Below, one piece after another: positions 36,674 through 48,272 of a stretch of DNA of 64,000 nt. Every line of letters begins with the position of its first letter. Within the stretch, counting starts at the first letter, position 1. The notes beneath the pieces are model-generated. The model was not told where the DNA came from and made no database searches. It was given only the letters and a program-made list of their open reading frames with translations. The translations under genes were made by a program, and so were the position numbers. Origin of the DNA: Plantago elongata (Eukaryota > Streptophyta > Magnoliopsida > Lamiales > Plantaginaceae); NCBI GenBank assembly GCA_036897095.1, contig JAYMSP010000087.1, forward strand, positions 23,476 through 87,475. The letters run 5' to 3'.

Positions 36674-39600
36674 TTATGCTAGTACTGATGCAGAAGGAGT
36701 TAGGTGCATGTCAAGGTGCCAGAGCTCGAATTCTCCGTTCACAAAATCATAGTGGCCTCCCTTGAGCGCGAGGGTCTGCTTCATAGCAGCTTCGCGCACA
36801 AATGGATAGGTTAACAAGTTTGCCAAGGACACGTTCACTGCCTCCTGTTTAATACAACCAAACCAAATCCCTGTGAGTACTGATGGAATACGTTCAAAGA
36901 ATGTATCTGTTCTGTTAAAGATGTAGTAACTCTGCTCTTACCTTCTCAAGCAGCTCACACTGAGCATCAAAATCCAAGCACTCATCGTTGTTAACCTTGA
37001 CTTTCGCTTGCACCTTTGACTTGGCAACATTGCCGATTTTGACCCACTCCTCAATAAAATCACTACATTATTGAAAATCATCAACAAATGGTAAGCAAAA
37101 GTACAAAGACATTCTTAAAATGTTCCTGATAAGATTTGATAAAGACAGCAGTATGTAAGAAAAAGCATAGAAGATAAGTGCAGAATGGGAAATGAAGATA
37201 CTTGGCATTCTTTTTTTCATCATCACTGACCTGTTAGTGGCCCCATCATCAGCAATGGACATAAGGCCTTTGATCCCTCCACAACGGCTGTGGCCAATGA
37301 CCAATATATTCTCCACCTAATATGCATAATTCTCTAGTTTAGCTCCAATGGGAATCAAAGGTCACAACTTTTTTCAAGAAATCATATATTATGCACCCAA
37401 GTATTCTTAAAGAAAATAACATGTGATGGAACACCCTTATGTTGTACTCCGTCCGTCCAACATGATTTCAGCGTAGTACTTCATATTCGACCGTTCCAAC
37501 ATGTTCTTTTTTTATTACAGGTTCCCACAACTAACATATTTCGTGAACCCTCTATTGGAAACTCTGAAGAAATGTGATAGCATGTCATATAGTGGAACCC
37601 TCAACAACTATTTCAGCAAGGCAGCAACCATTTTCGTCAACAACTATATTCATGTAACATTTCCTAAAATGCACATTAGCTAGCTATAAGTTTTTAGGAC
37701 CATCTTACTTCAAGATTAAGTCTGATAGTACAGTTTTACTAAAGTAGAAATTGATCAAAAGTGTGAAACTCTTCTGATTAAGATAAGATTGGGTGGGTGG
37801 CTATTTCTTTTGGTCCTTCTGGACTTTTGGTCACATGTACATTGCACCATGCCAATTTTTCCACTTTGAGTTGACATGTAATAAAATTCAATGCTACTGT
37901 GCTGATCCAAAAGAAGAATACTTGTATTAAACTAATTTAATGACTTTTGGAATATGATTAGAGTAGCAACATGTGTAATCAATCACCTTTAAGTGCACAA
38001 CTGCATATTCAATTGCAGCCCCAACTCCTGAATATTTTTTCTGCAATTCATTAGCAAAAAACAGATCATGTCAGAATAAGCACCTAACAAATAATACTGC
38101 TAGTTTAGTGTATACAATTATATTGAGACCCCAAGATTAGAGATACATTAAACAATAATTAGAGAAATGACAAGTACCGTGTCAAATGGGGGAACCATGT
38201 TAGCTATGTTTCTGACCACAAAGGCCTCACCAGGCTGGAAATTCAGCATGTGTGAAGGGCATACTCGAGAGTCAGAGCACGCAAATACCAAAAACTGCAG
38301 GTTTCATCAATTATTCAACTGATTAGTCAAACAAGCATGATTATACCACTACTAACAACTTGGACTACACTAAATTTACATTAATCAGTTCAACTGTAAT
38401 TTTCTGAACTGAACTGAAATCAAAATCAACTAATAGTTACCTTGGGGCTTTGACCCGTAGCAAGTGCTCCAAACAATTCAGGCTGTTTCCTACGGATAGT
38501 AAATAACAAGAACATTATTTTAACATGTTGGATCAATGTAACATAGGGGGTGATTGTTATAGCATTTAAATCGCTCCATTTGGCTCGATGAACATTGATT
38601 TGGCCTAAAATACACTTCAAATACCCCCATTTCAATTTCATTCCAAACACAATTTCACCAAAATTCATCTAAATACACGTTTAAATTATATATCAATCAG
38701 CCCCGTAACATTATTAACGTTGTAAAAGTAAAAATAAAAATGAACTGTATGTGGATCGAAACCAAGAATATTCTTAAAGTCAAGTTGTAGGGAATTGGGG
38801 AAGGGACTTTATGGGTGAACATGCCGTGTCTAATGGTTCTGAATTGGACAAACACTAGCAATAGCATGGCCAATTGACCACTATCCACCGTTCCTTTTCT
38901 ATAAGGTCATTTTCATCCATTACTTTAAAAAATTATAAAAATATATCCGGCAACATAATAGTCTTCGTCAATAATGGTCTTTTAAAATGGATAACCATCA
39001 AATGTCCAATGTCTTATTTTAAAATTGATTGCAAAACCAAAATACAACCAATCTCCTAGCTAATTAGTCTCACTTGCTAATTCATAAAAATTTACATGCG
39101 ACGTCATATCACATACTAAAATGAAAATGTGATATATTTATATTGAAATATATATAAATGAAATATGTGCATTTGTTTCCGAACAACAGAATGAGTAATT
39201 AAAAGAAAGAAAACGGAAAACAGTGGTAAATTGGGCAGCCAATGAAAACACGGCGTTTCCAAGAATCTCGCAATAGTAATAATGGCAGGGAAGGTTCCAG
39301 CAAAGATGCAGGCAGTAGAAAACTTTATAGCCAGCAAACAAGAAGCACTAAAAAAGTAGTAATTCCTCATCAAATTTCCCTATCCATCAAACAATAAAAT
39401 AAAGATTAAACAAGGCCAGAAACTTACTCATATTTCTCCTTCTTGAAATGTTCGAAACCGGATCGGATCTTCTCCACCGGGTCAAACACGGACTTATCCA
39501 CGGCACCTTCGAGCTCCTCCTTCAGCTTCAGCACCTTCGCGGCAGCTACCGCTCCGAGCTCCTTCTTCTCGCTGCAACGTGTGGACCCGAGCCATTTTAA

Positions 39601-39936
39601 TTAAGAAACGAAAACAACAACCACCATACATAATTCTGATCACACACCATGGAGGGACCAACCAAATTGTATGTAATGTAATGTAACAAACAGATATGCA
39701 TTTATTACAGTACCGGCGTTTATTAAGGAAACGAATCACGATCATGACACAAGCCTAATGATTCGGATATTTAAATTACGATCAGTACGTCAGTTTTTTT
39801 AATCAAAATTATATAGAGAGAGAATTTTCGTTTCCTCCATTTTATCCAAAAACAGATATAGTTGATCGTGGTACCTGAGCAGCTTGTTGAGGCCAGCAAT
39901 GGCTTCCTCATACACATGTTGATGATCATTTCCCAT
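36674..39936 (-). CDS. BCA: Beta-carbonic anhydrase, 8 exons
   Basis: A zinc enzyme for reversible CO2 hydration. Exons on the minus strand are 39936-39875, 39571-39428, 38489-38441, 38294-38178, 38040-37987, 37316-37231, 37062-36942 and 36844-36674. Together they give 267 residues with consistent phases. Zinc ligands are C91 in CSDSR, H151 and C154 in HSRCGG. D93 and R95 form the catalytic dyad. Other family blocks: [26 protein letters not shown] (across the exon 5/6 join), [14 protein letters not shown] and [18 protein letters not shown]. There is no transit peptide: the N-terminus is [21 protein letters not shown], as in plant cytosolic or membrane-associated isoforms (BCA2-4 type). A 5' UTR intron probably precedes the ATG, since tttgtgcag ends 10 bases before it and aaag|gtccgt occurs near 40157. 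A Tourist-like MITE sits in intron 2. Confidence 0.95.
37446..37500. mobile_element. Truncated Stowaway-like end in BCA intron
   Basis: Begins tactccgtccgtccaacatg like a Stowaway TIR, but no matching right end is found nearby. It may be a half element or chance. It lies in the intron between exons 5 and 6. Confidence 0.35.
38546..38705 (+). mobile_element. Tourist-like MITE, copy C, in BCA intron 2
   Basis: A 160-bp copy of the same family as 9775-9933, with ends gggggtgattg and caatcagccccg followed by TAA. It lies between BCA exons 2 and 3 in a position that leaves both splice sites intact. Confidence 0.75.
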
Positions 39937-40260
39937 TTCTTCAGACTGCACAAATATATAATCAATTCCCAAATAGCTATTTTAATCCAATGTTCATAGA
40001 TGATCAAATTCCAAGTTCTCAGTAATACTATTTGATTCATTTCAATTCAACAAATTACAAACAAAATGAGCTAGTTTACGATACAGTACATGAACACGAA
40101 CACGAACACGAAAATTTGCAGTGTGTTACTTATGAGGAAAGGATTGGTGTACGGACCTTTGATTAAGAGGACTAGTTTGACTTGGGAATGGAGGTAACAG
40201 AAAGAGAGGTAGAATTTTCAGGAGTGAATGTCTTGTGGAAGGACAGGGCTAAAGTTGGGG

Positions 40261-40268
40261 ATTTATAG
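40261..40268 (-). promoter_or_regulatory. Likely TATA box of beta-carbonic anhydrase
   Basis: On the minus strand the sequence reads ctataaat. It lies upstream of a probable 5' UTR exon ending near 40158. Immediately upstream, 40271-40312 holds two copies of a 20-bp unit (ggacctgactrtggttaa). Confidence 0.5.
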
Positions 40269-40761
40269 TAAGGGACCTGACTATGGTTAAGGACCTGACT
40301 GTGGTTAAGGAACTAAATTTGTCTTTCCTATTTCTTTTTCCGGTTGAATTTTTTGGGTAGGAGTATATTATGTAATAATAATAACGGTCTAGTCTTGTGG
40401 GCTGACAATCATCTACTAAATTAGTCAACACTATTCTTGGATTTTGGTCGAAATCTGGATAAGGGGATGTGATTTTGAAGAAATAAGGTGATCTATTATT
40501 ATTGGAAAGGTGTTCTATTTTATGATTGTTAAGAAATAAGTATTCTTATAAATATATTTCGACTAAATCACATAATCGACGGAGTGAATAAATTATGTAT
40601 GCATACAATTTATAGGCACCGCACAATTAGCGATGTGTATCATTATACTTATATAATAGATGACTTGCGTTTCAAGGAAGGAAATGAGTCATGTTTTATT
40701 GACGTCGATCAAGGCTCTATAAGATCTTTAGGTCTTGTTTGGAGATCAAGAATGTAATTAA

Positions 40762-41015
40762 GGGGCTGATTGGAGTAGCATCCAAATGCCCATTTGGATG
40801 CTACTTGATGATTTTGGTGTTTGTTATGGCATTTAAATGCTGAAAATTGAAATGGCTCTACAGTAGCAGCATTTTTCTCTACCTATATAACAAACCTATA
40901 ATACCCTATCTAATTATAATTCTATATCAAACACAATTTTAACAATCTCACTATAATTATGATCACTATTCAGGCATTTAAATCGGGGCATTTAAGTCGC
41001 ATGTCAATCAGTCCC
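40762..41015. mobile_element. Tourist-like MITE, copy D, with TAA target duplication
   Basis: Ends ggggctgattgg and caatcagtccc, flanked by TAA on both sides (40759-40761 and 41016-41018). At 254 bp it is longer than copies A-C and has a different interior, including a perfect 14-bp-arm palindrome at 40775-40804. TIRs and TAA duplication mark it as PIF/Harbinger type. Confidence 0.75.
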
Positions 41016-42849
41016 TAAAACAAAACGATCCATGAGATATCCCTAGGAATTTGGCTCATCAATCAGATGTTGATATCTTAGAGCATCGGATTCATAGGAA
41101 TAATGGGTTTGGATCTTTTCCTTCCTCTTCGTTCCAAATTTTCCTCCTACTATTTATGTATATCTCATACACCTATCAATGGCATGTGTGTTGTGGCCTT
41201 GTAGGATGGGACTTGAAGAGTCACTAATGTGCCTCATGTGTCCATCCAATCGCGGGTGGCATGTTGTCAAGGGATTTCAGCCCAATGAACCTTCCAACTT
41301 TGAATCTATATAGTTCGATATTGAAATTTTGAAGTAGAATTTATTAATTTGTTGTATAGGTGAATTGTAATTCCATCTCGTTCAGACAATTCACTCGACT
41401 CAGACCACAATTTAAAGAAAGAAATTTATTTATAATCAACTTTAAATTTTATTGCATCCGGTTTTAAATTGTAACTTTAATTGCAAGTAACTTGCCCAAT
41501 AAAATGATACTGAACCCATGGTGCATGTTTTGGAACGGACAAAAAGAGCTGATGAGGCTATCATTTTGACAGTGTACTATAAAGTATAAACACTTGAACA
41601 GTATCAGTATAGTACAGTTCAAAAACAAATATTTAATCTAGAGCTCACATTTTGAGTAGAAAAAACTTGAAAAATTAAATGATAATAATTTGCGTTATTC
41701 AAACGAATCCGGCGAATAGTTAAACTACGTAGTAAGGTGTCTCCTGATTGGTAGTCATTTTTTGTACCTTTTAGGCAAATTTTCTTGAAGAAAAGAAAGC
41801 ATTTTGAGGACTGGAGTTTCAATACTTTTGCCTACTGGGGGCTACTGGGTTTCACCAAACTTAATTTCGCAATTCAATGCCTATGTTTCAATAACCAATA
41901 TTTTGTACAACCGACATAAACTAGAATAGTTATGACTTTCAATGTGCCGCGTGCACAATTACTTAAGAAATTAATTGGGATAGAATTTGAGTATGCTTTT
42001 CAATTGAAATTAATTATTTTTAACAAATGTTCAATTTAAGTGAAAAATGACCACTCTGCCCCTAATTATCTCCAAGTATGGTATGATATTGCAGCCCAAT
42101 GAGACCATAAATGGACATAAGGAAATTATTTGTTATTGGAAAAAAAAAAAAGCATTGGAAAGCACAATATCATTTGTCCCTAGAGATAAGTATGTAATGA
42201 TTCAATAATTGATAGAGAAGAAGAATTCGCAAATGGATATATCTGAAGACTATTTAAAATTTTAAATAGTTCTATAGGAAACATTTCTGTTTCTATTTTG
42301 GCTTATAGGGCGTTTGGATAGGCAAGTCAAATGCGTCACCTATTTCCTTATATAATTGTTATCACCAAAGACTGTAGAACTTGCAAAACTGCCCTCAACC
42401 TTTCGGTTCAACATTGTTGTACTTCAATAGTTATGCTTGCCCACTAAAGTCTTTAGACCGTGCATTGTGGTGGCCAATTTTTTTGATCGCGGGCATTTTG
42501 ATTGCCCCACAATCGTGTTGTATGATCGAAATGTGTACTGTGGCAATCCCTGTGAAAGGCGGCCGTGGGTTTTTTTTAATCTTTTAATATAAATAACGGC
42601 TATATTTTCAAAACAGGTAAATTAACAGTTGTATTTTGAAGAAATAGATAAAATAACGGTTATAATTGCGAAACAGGTAGAATATACAACTATAAAATGG
42701 TACCCTTATCTTCTTATTCCACCACACCTTCATCAATACTACCTTTTCTACCATCATAAAATGTCATGAGTTCAACCCATAAGTGGTCGAGAAGTGAAGA
42801 TCTTGCATTGAGAATGATTTGATAAGAAATATGTGAAGAGCCGTATTTC
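41016..42849. other. Intergenic DNA without recognised genes
   Basis: AT-rich, with one 68-codon frame at 42381-42587 that resembles no family. No RNA gene or clear repeat seen. Confidence 0.4.
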
Positions 42850-43500
42850 ACTTTGCTCCACAAGAGTTGGCGTTACAAAAGAGTGAAATGGTTATGGGAT
42901 GAAGGTGTGCTACCAAATGGTACTGTTTTCGTTGGTGTTACGAGAAGATCTTTGATCGAGATTTGCAGCAGATTGAACAAACTCAGTATGCGAACATCCT
43001 CATTGTCACGGTGCACTTTTGCAAGTTCGAGACCGCTTGACGACCGGTTGCATATGGGCCAACTCTAAAGTAGCCTAGATTGTAGTCAGAGATGGCCTCC
43101 ACGGTCCTAAAAAACAGTGGCCTCGTCATTCTGAACCTTCGACGGAATTGCTTTGGAGTATATTGGCAATCCTCTGCGAAGTAATCTTCCACCATCATTT
43201 GATGATGTATCTCATGCTTTATGTTGATGTACATGCGAGTATGTTTCTCTAGCGGCGACGTGTGTGATGAAGAGTCGGAGAAGTAATGTGGGATTGCCAT
43301 CTTTCAAAATTTCATGGCCATTTTTGAATTCGTGGAAACATAATCGAATGGTACCCTTTCGAATTCTAATTTTGGATCCTCCCTCGATGGTTCATCGGAG
43401 TGGTTTAACAAAGAAGACATTGGCAAAGTGTTATTTGGACGGTTTATTAAGAGTGCGAGAAAGAAGGGTGAAATTTGAGGTGTGTAGAAATATATGAAGT
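42850..43500 (-). pseudogene. PIF/Harbinger transposase (HARBI1/ALP1-like) relic
   Basis: The minus-strand frame 43300-42983 (105 codons) carries the N-terminal hallmark of plant Harbinger nucleases: MMVEDYFAEDCQYTPKQFRR, then RFRMTRPLFFRTVEAI, GYFRVGPYATGRQAVS and LQKCTVTMRMFAY. It stops exactly where the family continues into the nuclease domain. Downstream sequence to 42850 keeps no frame and no DDE residues. A domesticated or active protein would be about 400 residues, so this is a dead fragment. A gggcgtttgg-like end at 42307 could be a TIR, but its partner is unclear. Confidence 0.7.
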
Positions 43501-44370
43501 TTGGTGTCTATTTATATATCTCAAAAAAATATGACCGTTGGTCTATTTTTTTATTAAATAAAATTTTAAAAATAAAAAAACATGTCCGATCTATTCGGGA
43601 CCTAATCGTGTCCCCATCCTGTTAACTGGTAAACTAGCTGAATGGGGCCCTGTTCCAAACGATACCTTCATCGGTTGAGGTAGTGACCGCTCCCCAACCA
43701 TCCACCGTGGGTTGTCAGCAACCAAAACCAACAACTACCTATATATACCATCTAACAAAACTGCTTAATAATCAACAATCTTATTTGTTTTAGACTCGTA
43801 ACAACATTCGATCCCTAACAAAGTTATAACCCGAAACATATCTAGCTCTATTACGATAAAGTTTCAGTCATAAAATTAATGTAAAACAATATTGAATCCT
43901 ACTCGTTTAGAATGATGAATTATTCTGGAAAAAGAGAACATGGTCCATTATTCTTATTCATCTCCAACTTTTCGGTGCCTCAAGTGATAAGATTACTATA
44001 ATATAGTATTAGTACTAATTTACTATCAATGTTCTACTTATGCTGGTTCAACGATTGATTAAACGCCACAGATCTCTCTCTCCTATACAGGTGTGGAAAA
44101 TACTTTACAGGGTAGGCTTTGCATTTCTTTTCTACTTTGCTAGGTCATAAGTGGTATTTAGTCAACTAGTACAATGATTAAATAAATGGGATAAATGATG
44201 GTCGGTACTCGGTACCACCTGGATAAAATTTAGTAAAACAATCCCGCATAAATTTATGTACTTTATTTATATATTTATATTAACATTGTATTTGTTCATT
44301 GAAGTTGTGGACGGGCTGATTGATATAAAGTTAAAATTGTGACTTAAAATAAAAAATAAATTGATGAATA

Positions 44371-44618
44371 CTCCCTTCGTTCTTTTAAAAAAAAATTAAA
44401 TTCTTTTTCCGTGTTACATTAGAAACTTCATAACCTAAAAAAAAAAAGTTCTCATCTCACTAAATAATTCTTTATTACTTATCTCACCTACTTTATCATC
44501 ATTTTATTCACTTTATCACTTACTTTATCAATATTCTATCACTCTCAAATTAATATTTAATTAAATTTCCTTAAATCAAAAGTAACTCCCCAGAAAGTTT
44601 TTATTAGACCGAAGGGAG
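44371..44618. mobile_element. Stowaway-like MITE
   Basis: Ends ctcccttcgttctttt and agaccgaagggag, flanked by TA on both sides, with an AT-rich interior able to fold back. Typical plant Stowaway. Confidence 0.85.
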
Positions 44619-44643
44619 TATTAACTAAGTGAATTATATAATA

Positions 44644-44924
44644 TGGTGTTTGGAATAGATCAATAGAGTTTTACTAGGGTTGGTATATAAATGTGTAAGT
44701 ATAAGATGATGTGTAAAAATGGAGTGATGTGTATAATATTTTTTAAATTAATTTTATTGATTTTTTTAATGTTTTTGGTGAAAATTTAATTGATTTAAGA
44801 GTGTTAGATTGATTGAAAAAAAAGAGGGTATAAGAGTAGGGTAAAAGGAGAATTATGATTGTTCAGTGAAGAAAAATTAATTTAAATTTTTTATAGTAGA
44901 AGATATAAAACAAACACTCCGAAT
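44644..44924. mobile_element. Possible MITE with gtgtttg-type ends
   Basis: Left ggtgtttggaatag and reversed right cggagtgtttgttttata resemble each other and the perfect TIR of the element at 10760-10875. The interior is AT-rich. No clear target duplication, so boundaries are approximate. Confidence 0.4.
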
Positions 44925-45840
44925 CATTTTACATTCAAAAGGATGACTAAGCTCATTACAAATTTATAGTAAAACACATGATAATAGATACTTAAATGGT
45001 AAAGATGAATCACGTAAATATGAGGAGAAGGGCCAGAAATTACAGATCTCGCTAGTCACTGTTCCTTCAACCGTCAAAACATAGTAATTTGAAATGAATA
45101 AGGAAATGTAAAAAATTCGTAGAAGTGTTACGTTATTGAGTGGATATACCACATCATCATCGATACATCAATTGTATATTAAAATACATTAATAACACAT
45201 AAAGAAACTCAACTTATAAATTTCAAAATTAATCAATTATGGTAAAAAGGACAAGATATTTAGGAAAATTTGGTTGACTATCTGCTAATCAAGTCAGATA
45301 TTTGGCTTTATTAACACACATAATTTAACTGGTTACAGGCTTATAGCTTACTATTATCCTAACTTCACTTATACGAATTGATTCAGAATTCAACAAGATT
45401 AACGAACTGCACTGGGAAGCCCTATAGAAGCAAGATTAATATTACATTCGAATTAGTGCAATATATGCATGCATTTTTTGAATTTTGCATTCACCAATGG
45501 TGTAGCTAAATTATTTACATTCAAGATTGAATTGGAGCAAATAACCACGTGAAATATTTGGAAGAAGTGGAATGGTATATAAGAGTAGACTGGAGCAAGT
45601 AACCGATGATATGGAACTAACGTGAATTATTTGGAAGAGTTGGAATCATCTAATATATCTAATCTTTTACTTATTTTATATCATTACATAATTGAAAAGT
45701 TTTGTACTTTATGAGAAAGAGAATGTTATGCATATCATGATACCATGAAGTTTTCAAGAATTTATTTTGGTTATTGTTTTAACAGTCGGGAGTTTATTCG
45801 TATTCCGTTTTTCTAATATTAATATTAACATATAATATAC

Positions 45841-45930
45841 AATAAAGCGCAACTCAATTGGCAATACGCTTCACCTACAATCAATACATTGAGGTTTGAG
45901 TCACCTATATTATTTTAGATAAAAAGAAAA
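45841..45930 (+). mobile_element. Decayed SINE related to the copy at 62634
   Basis: An A-box-like gcaactcaattggcaa and a B-box-like gaggtttgagtc align with the SINE at 62634-62724 over about 60 bases (shared cacct.caa.caata...gaggtt.gagtca). The tail is A-rich (gataaaaagaaaaa). Flanking aatattaacat and aatattagcat may be a worn target duplication. DNA at 44925-45840 and 45931-46650 otherwise shows nothing definite. Confidence 0.55.
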
Positions 45931-46650
45931 ATATTAGCATGCAATAGACATTTAATTTAACTACTTTATAGTTTGGAATTGGATATATTTGTTATATATA
46001 TTTGACGCAATTTAGTTTATATATGAATTATGGATTATATTGGATGTTCATTTGTTAACCCTTCGGAGTGTAGAATGTAGTGTAGATTAAACTATCATTG
46101 TTAGTTGATGATGAGCCCAATCCAATCAAAACATAATAATATTTGTAGAATGTTTAATGTTATTTTTTTTAAACGGGTCATAAAGGGTGAAGCTTGGATC
46201 GGAGCGGGTCTGGTCCGGGCTTGACCCAGTTTGTACATGTTCGGGTATCGGTGGGTGATCCTTCCACCTGGCTAATCTGGGCTAGGTTTGGCCCGCTGTT
46301 TAGTCCTACCCCAGTTAGTTAAAAGTGAGGATACTTAGTAAATTTGCTTGACTAACTATACTAATTTAGCCAATTAGTTAGCTTTACTTTGACTGGTTAT
46401 AAACTAACTTGAGAAAGAACTGATTCAAAACTCAACAAGAATTAAAGAACAACATTGTAAAGAACTAAAGAACGAGAGATCAGCAGATTAATACCACCGG
46501 TGTGTTGGTGCAACACATGAGACATTTTCTGAATTTTGCAGCCATATCAGCAGTCTTAGCTAAATATTCCTAATGCAGAAATAATACACGAACTATTAGA
46601 AGAACAGACACAATGTTATACAATTATGAATGCTTTATGAGTTGCACTAA

Positions 46651-46833
46651 AAACGTACATACCTGAGGAGCTGCTTTCCTCACTTTTCAGATGGCCTACT
46701 CTCGCGCGACAATGTGTTATATCACAAAGACGCGAAAGAGAAGGCTATTCGTTCTCTGTGGCCTGTGGGACTTGGAACAGTTGGAATGTTGGTGTATCTA
46801 CATGAGGATATGATCACTGGAAAATGTTACTAG
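46651..46833 (+). pseudogene. Orphan exon-like frame of unknown family
   Basis: A 60-codon open stretch without a usable ATG has strongly protein-like text: FSDGLLSRDNVLYHKDAKEK followed by AIRSLWPVGLGTVGMLVYLH. It may start after a splice acceptor (cacttttcag, 46690) and ends at TAG. I do not recognise the family. No neighbouring exon could be linked to it. The following stretch 46834-47984 shows no gene. Confidence 0.35.
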
Positions 46834-48272
46834 AGACAAATTGATGAGAAACTTGGATTCGTTATCTGTGGTGAGATAGGTATATGTGGATAAAATGAAT
46901 AAAAGTTATCCAGGTGATGATACCTAGAGTAAACCAGAGCTAGCTTGAATGGTCCAGCTTTTTCCTTGTTCAGATTTACTATCTACATACATTTATGGAC
47001 TAGCTTCCATGGTTATGATCTACATCCACACACAGAAAACTGACAACTTAATGCTTCTGTTAGTTGTTAATCTAGAAGTATAATTGAATTAAAATTTCTT
47101 AATGTAACATATTAATAAGGAATTTTAATCTAATAATATTTACAAGTGTCAAAAAATTCTAATTCATTAATTTTAATCTAATAATATTAACAAGGAATTT
47201 TAATCTAATAATATTATTCCATGTGTCTCACAGGCATTGATTAATTAATAAAGTTGGGATTTAACTACTTGGAAACGAGTTGGAATTTAGTGGAACAGTA
47301 AAGCAAAGCCAAATTGCACAAACATAAAAACAACATATAATACAAAAAAAGGAAGAAAACACAAACACTAAAATGTAGAAAATTTAGTTGTACTGTACTT
47401 TAATAAAGCTTCAAGTGTGAAATGCATTTTACCAGGAATATCTGGGAGCACATCAACAAATTTTTATGGTCCAAACTCCAAAAGTAATTGTTTGGTCATT
47501 TGAACCCTGCTGCAACCTCACTATGACTTCATAGGTAGACCTTCTAAAACCTAAGTTTCATTTGACATCAGAAGTTCAGAACCGAACCGTTCGATTCTCC
47601 CTGCGATTTCAGTTTGGAACTGCAATTTTGGTTCGGTACTCGGTTCCAGTTTCATTTGGCCGGGATCTGCTCATATGAGGTTCTCTAACTACACTGAAGG
47701 TGTACCTAGGGTGCCTTAGGATCGATTATTCTCAACAATTCATTCATGAAACTTACTACCGTTGCTTTTCCCGCCATTTGTAAACTACAAAGTCATGAAC
47801 AAAGGCATGCTCTAGAACAGTTAACTCTTGTCATCGTTTATTGAATTTAGTACTTGGAATTTTGGGCGGACAATTCAGTTTTATTGTTGGAACTACAAAC
47901 TTCAGGTACTGTGAAGAGTTCACTTGCATCTAGTATGAATGTATGATAAACAAAATACAAAGTATTAGCCAACTATTAATACTTCCATTCCGACCTTCAG
48001 AAATCATCACGTTGTTCGGCAATCGGCAGTGAGTTAACGGAGTGTGATTAAGGAATATAACCAACCTCGTGTTTGACAGTGAGTTATCGTTTATCAGTCA
48101 GCTTATAAGTTCGTTTGCCCCCATTTAGCATCATTATCTCAACTAACTAATTTGAAATCAAAAGCAGGCATTCTTTGTCATTCCTGCTTAAACTCCTCCT
48201 AGGCCATACAGTACTTGCACTGTAGTTTCATTACCAAAATCCAACTAGTCAGCATTCTATTTCTTACCAAAA

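Noticed and set aside
42381-42587. 68-codon frame with a hydrophobic stretch
   Set aside because: No recognisable family, no promoter and no exon partners; AT-rich chance frame or part of a worn transposon.
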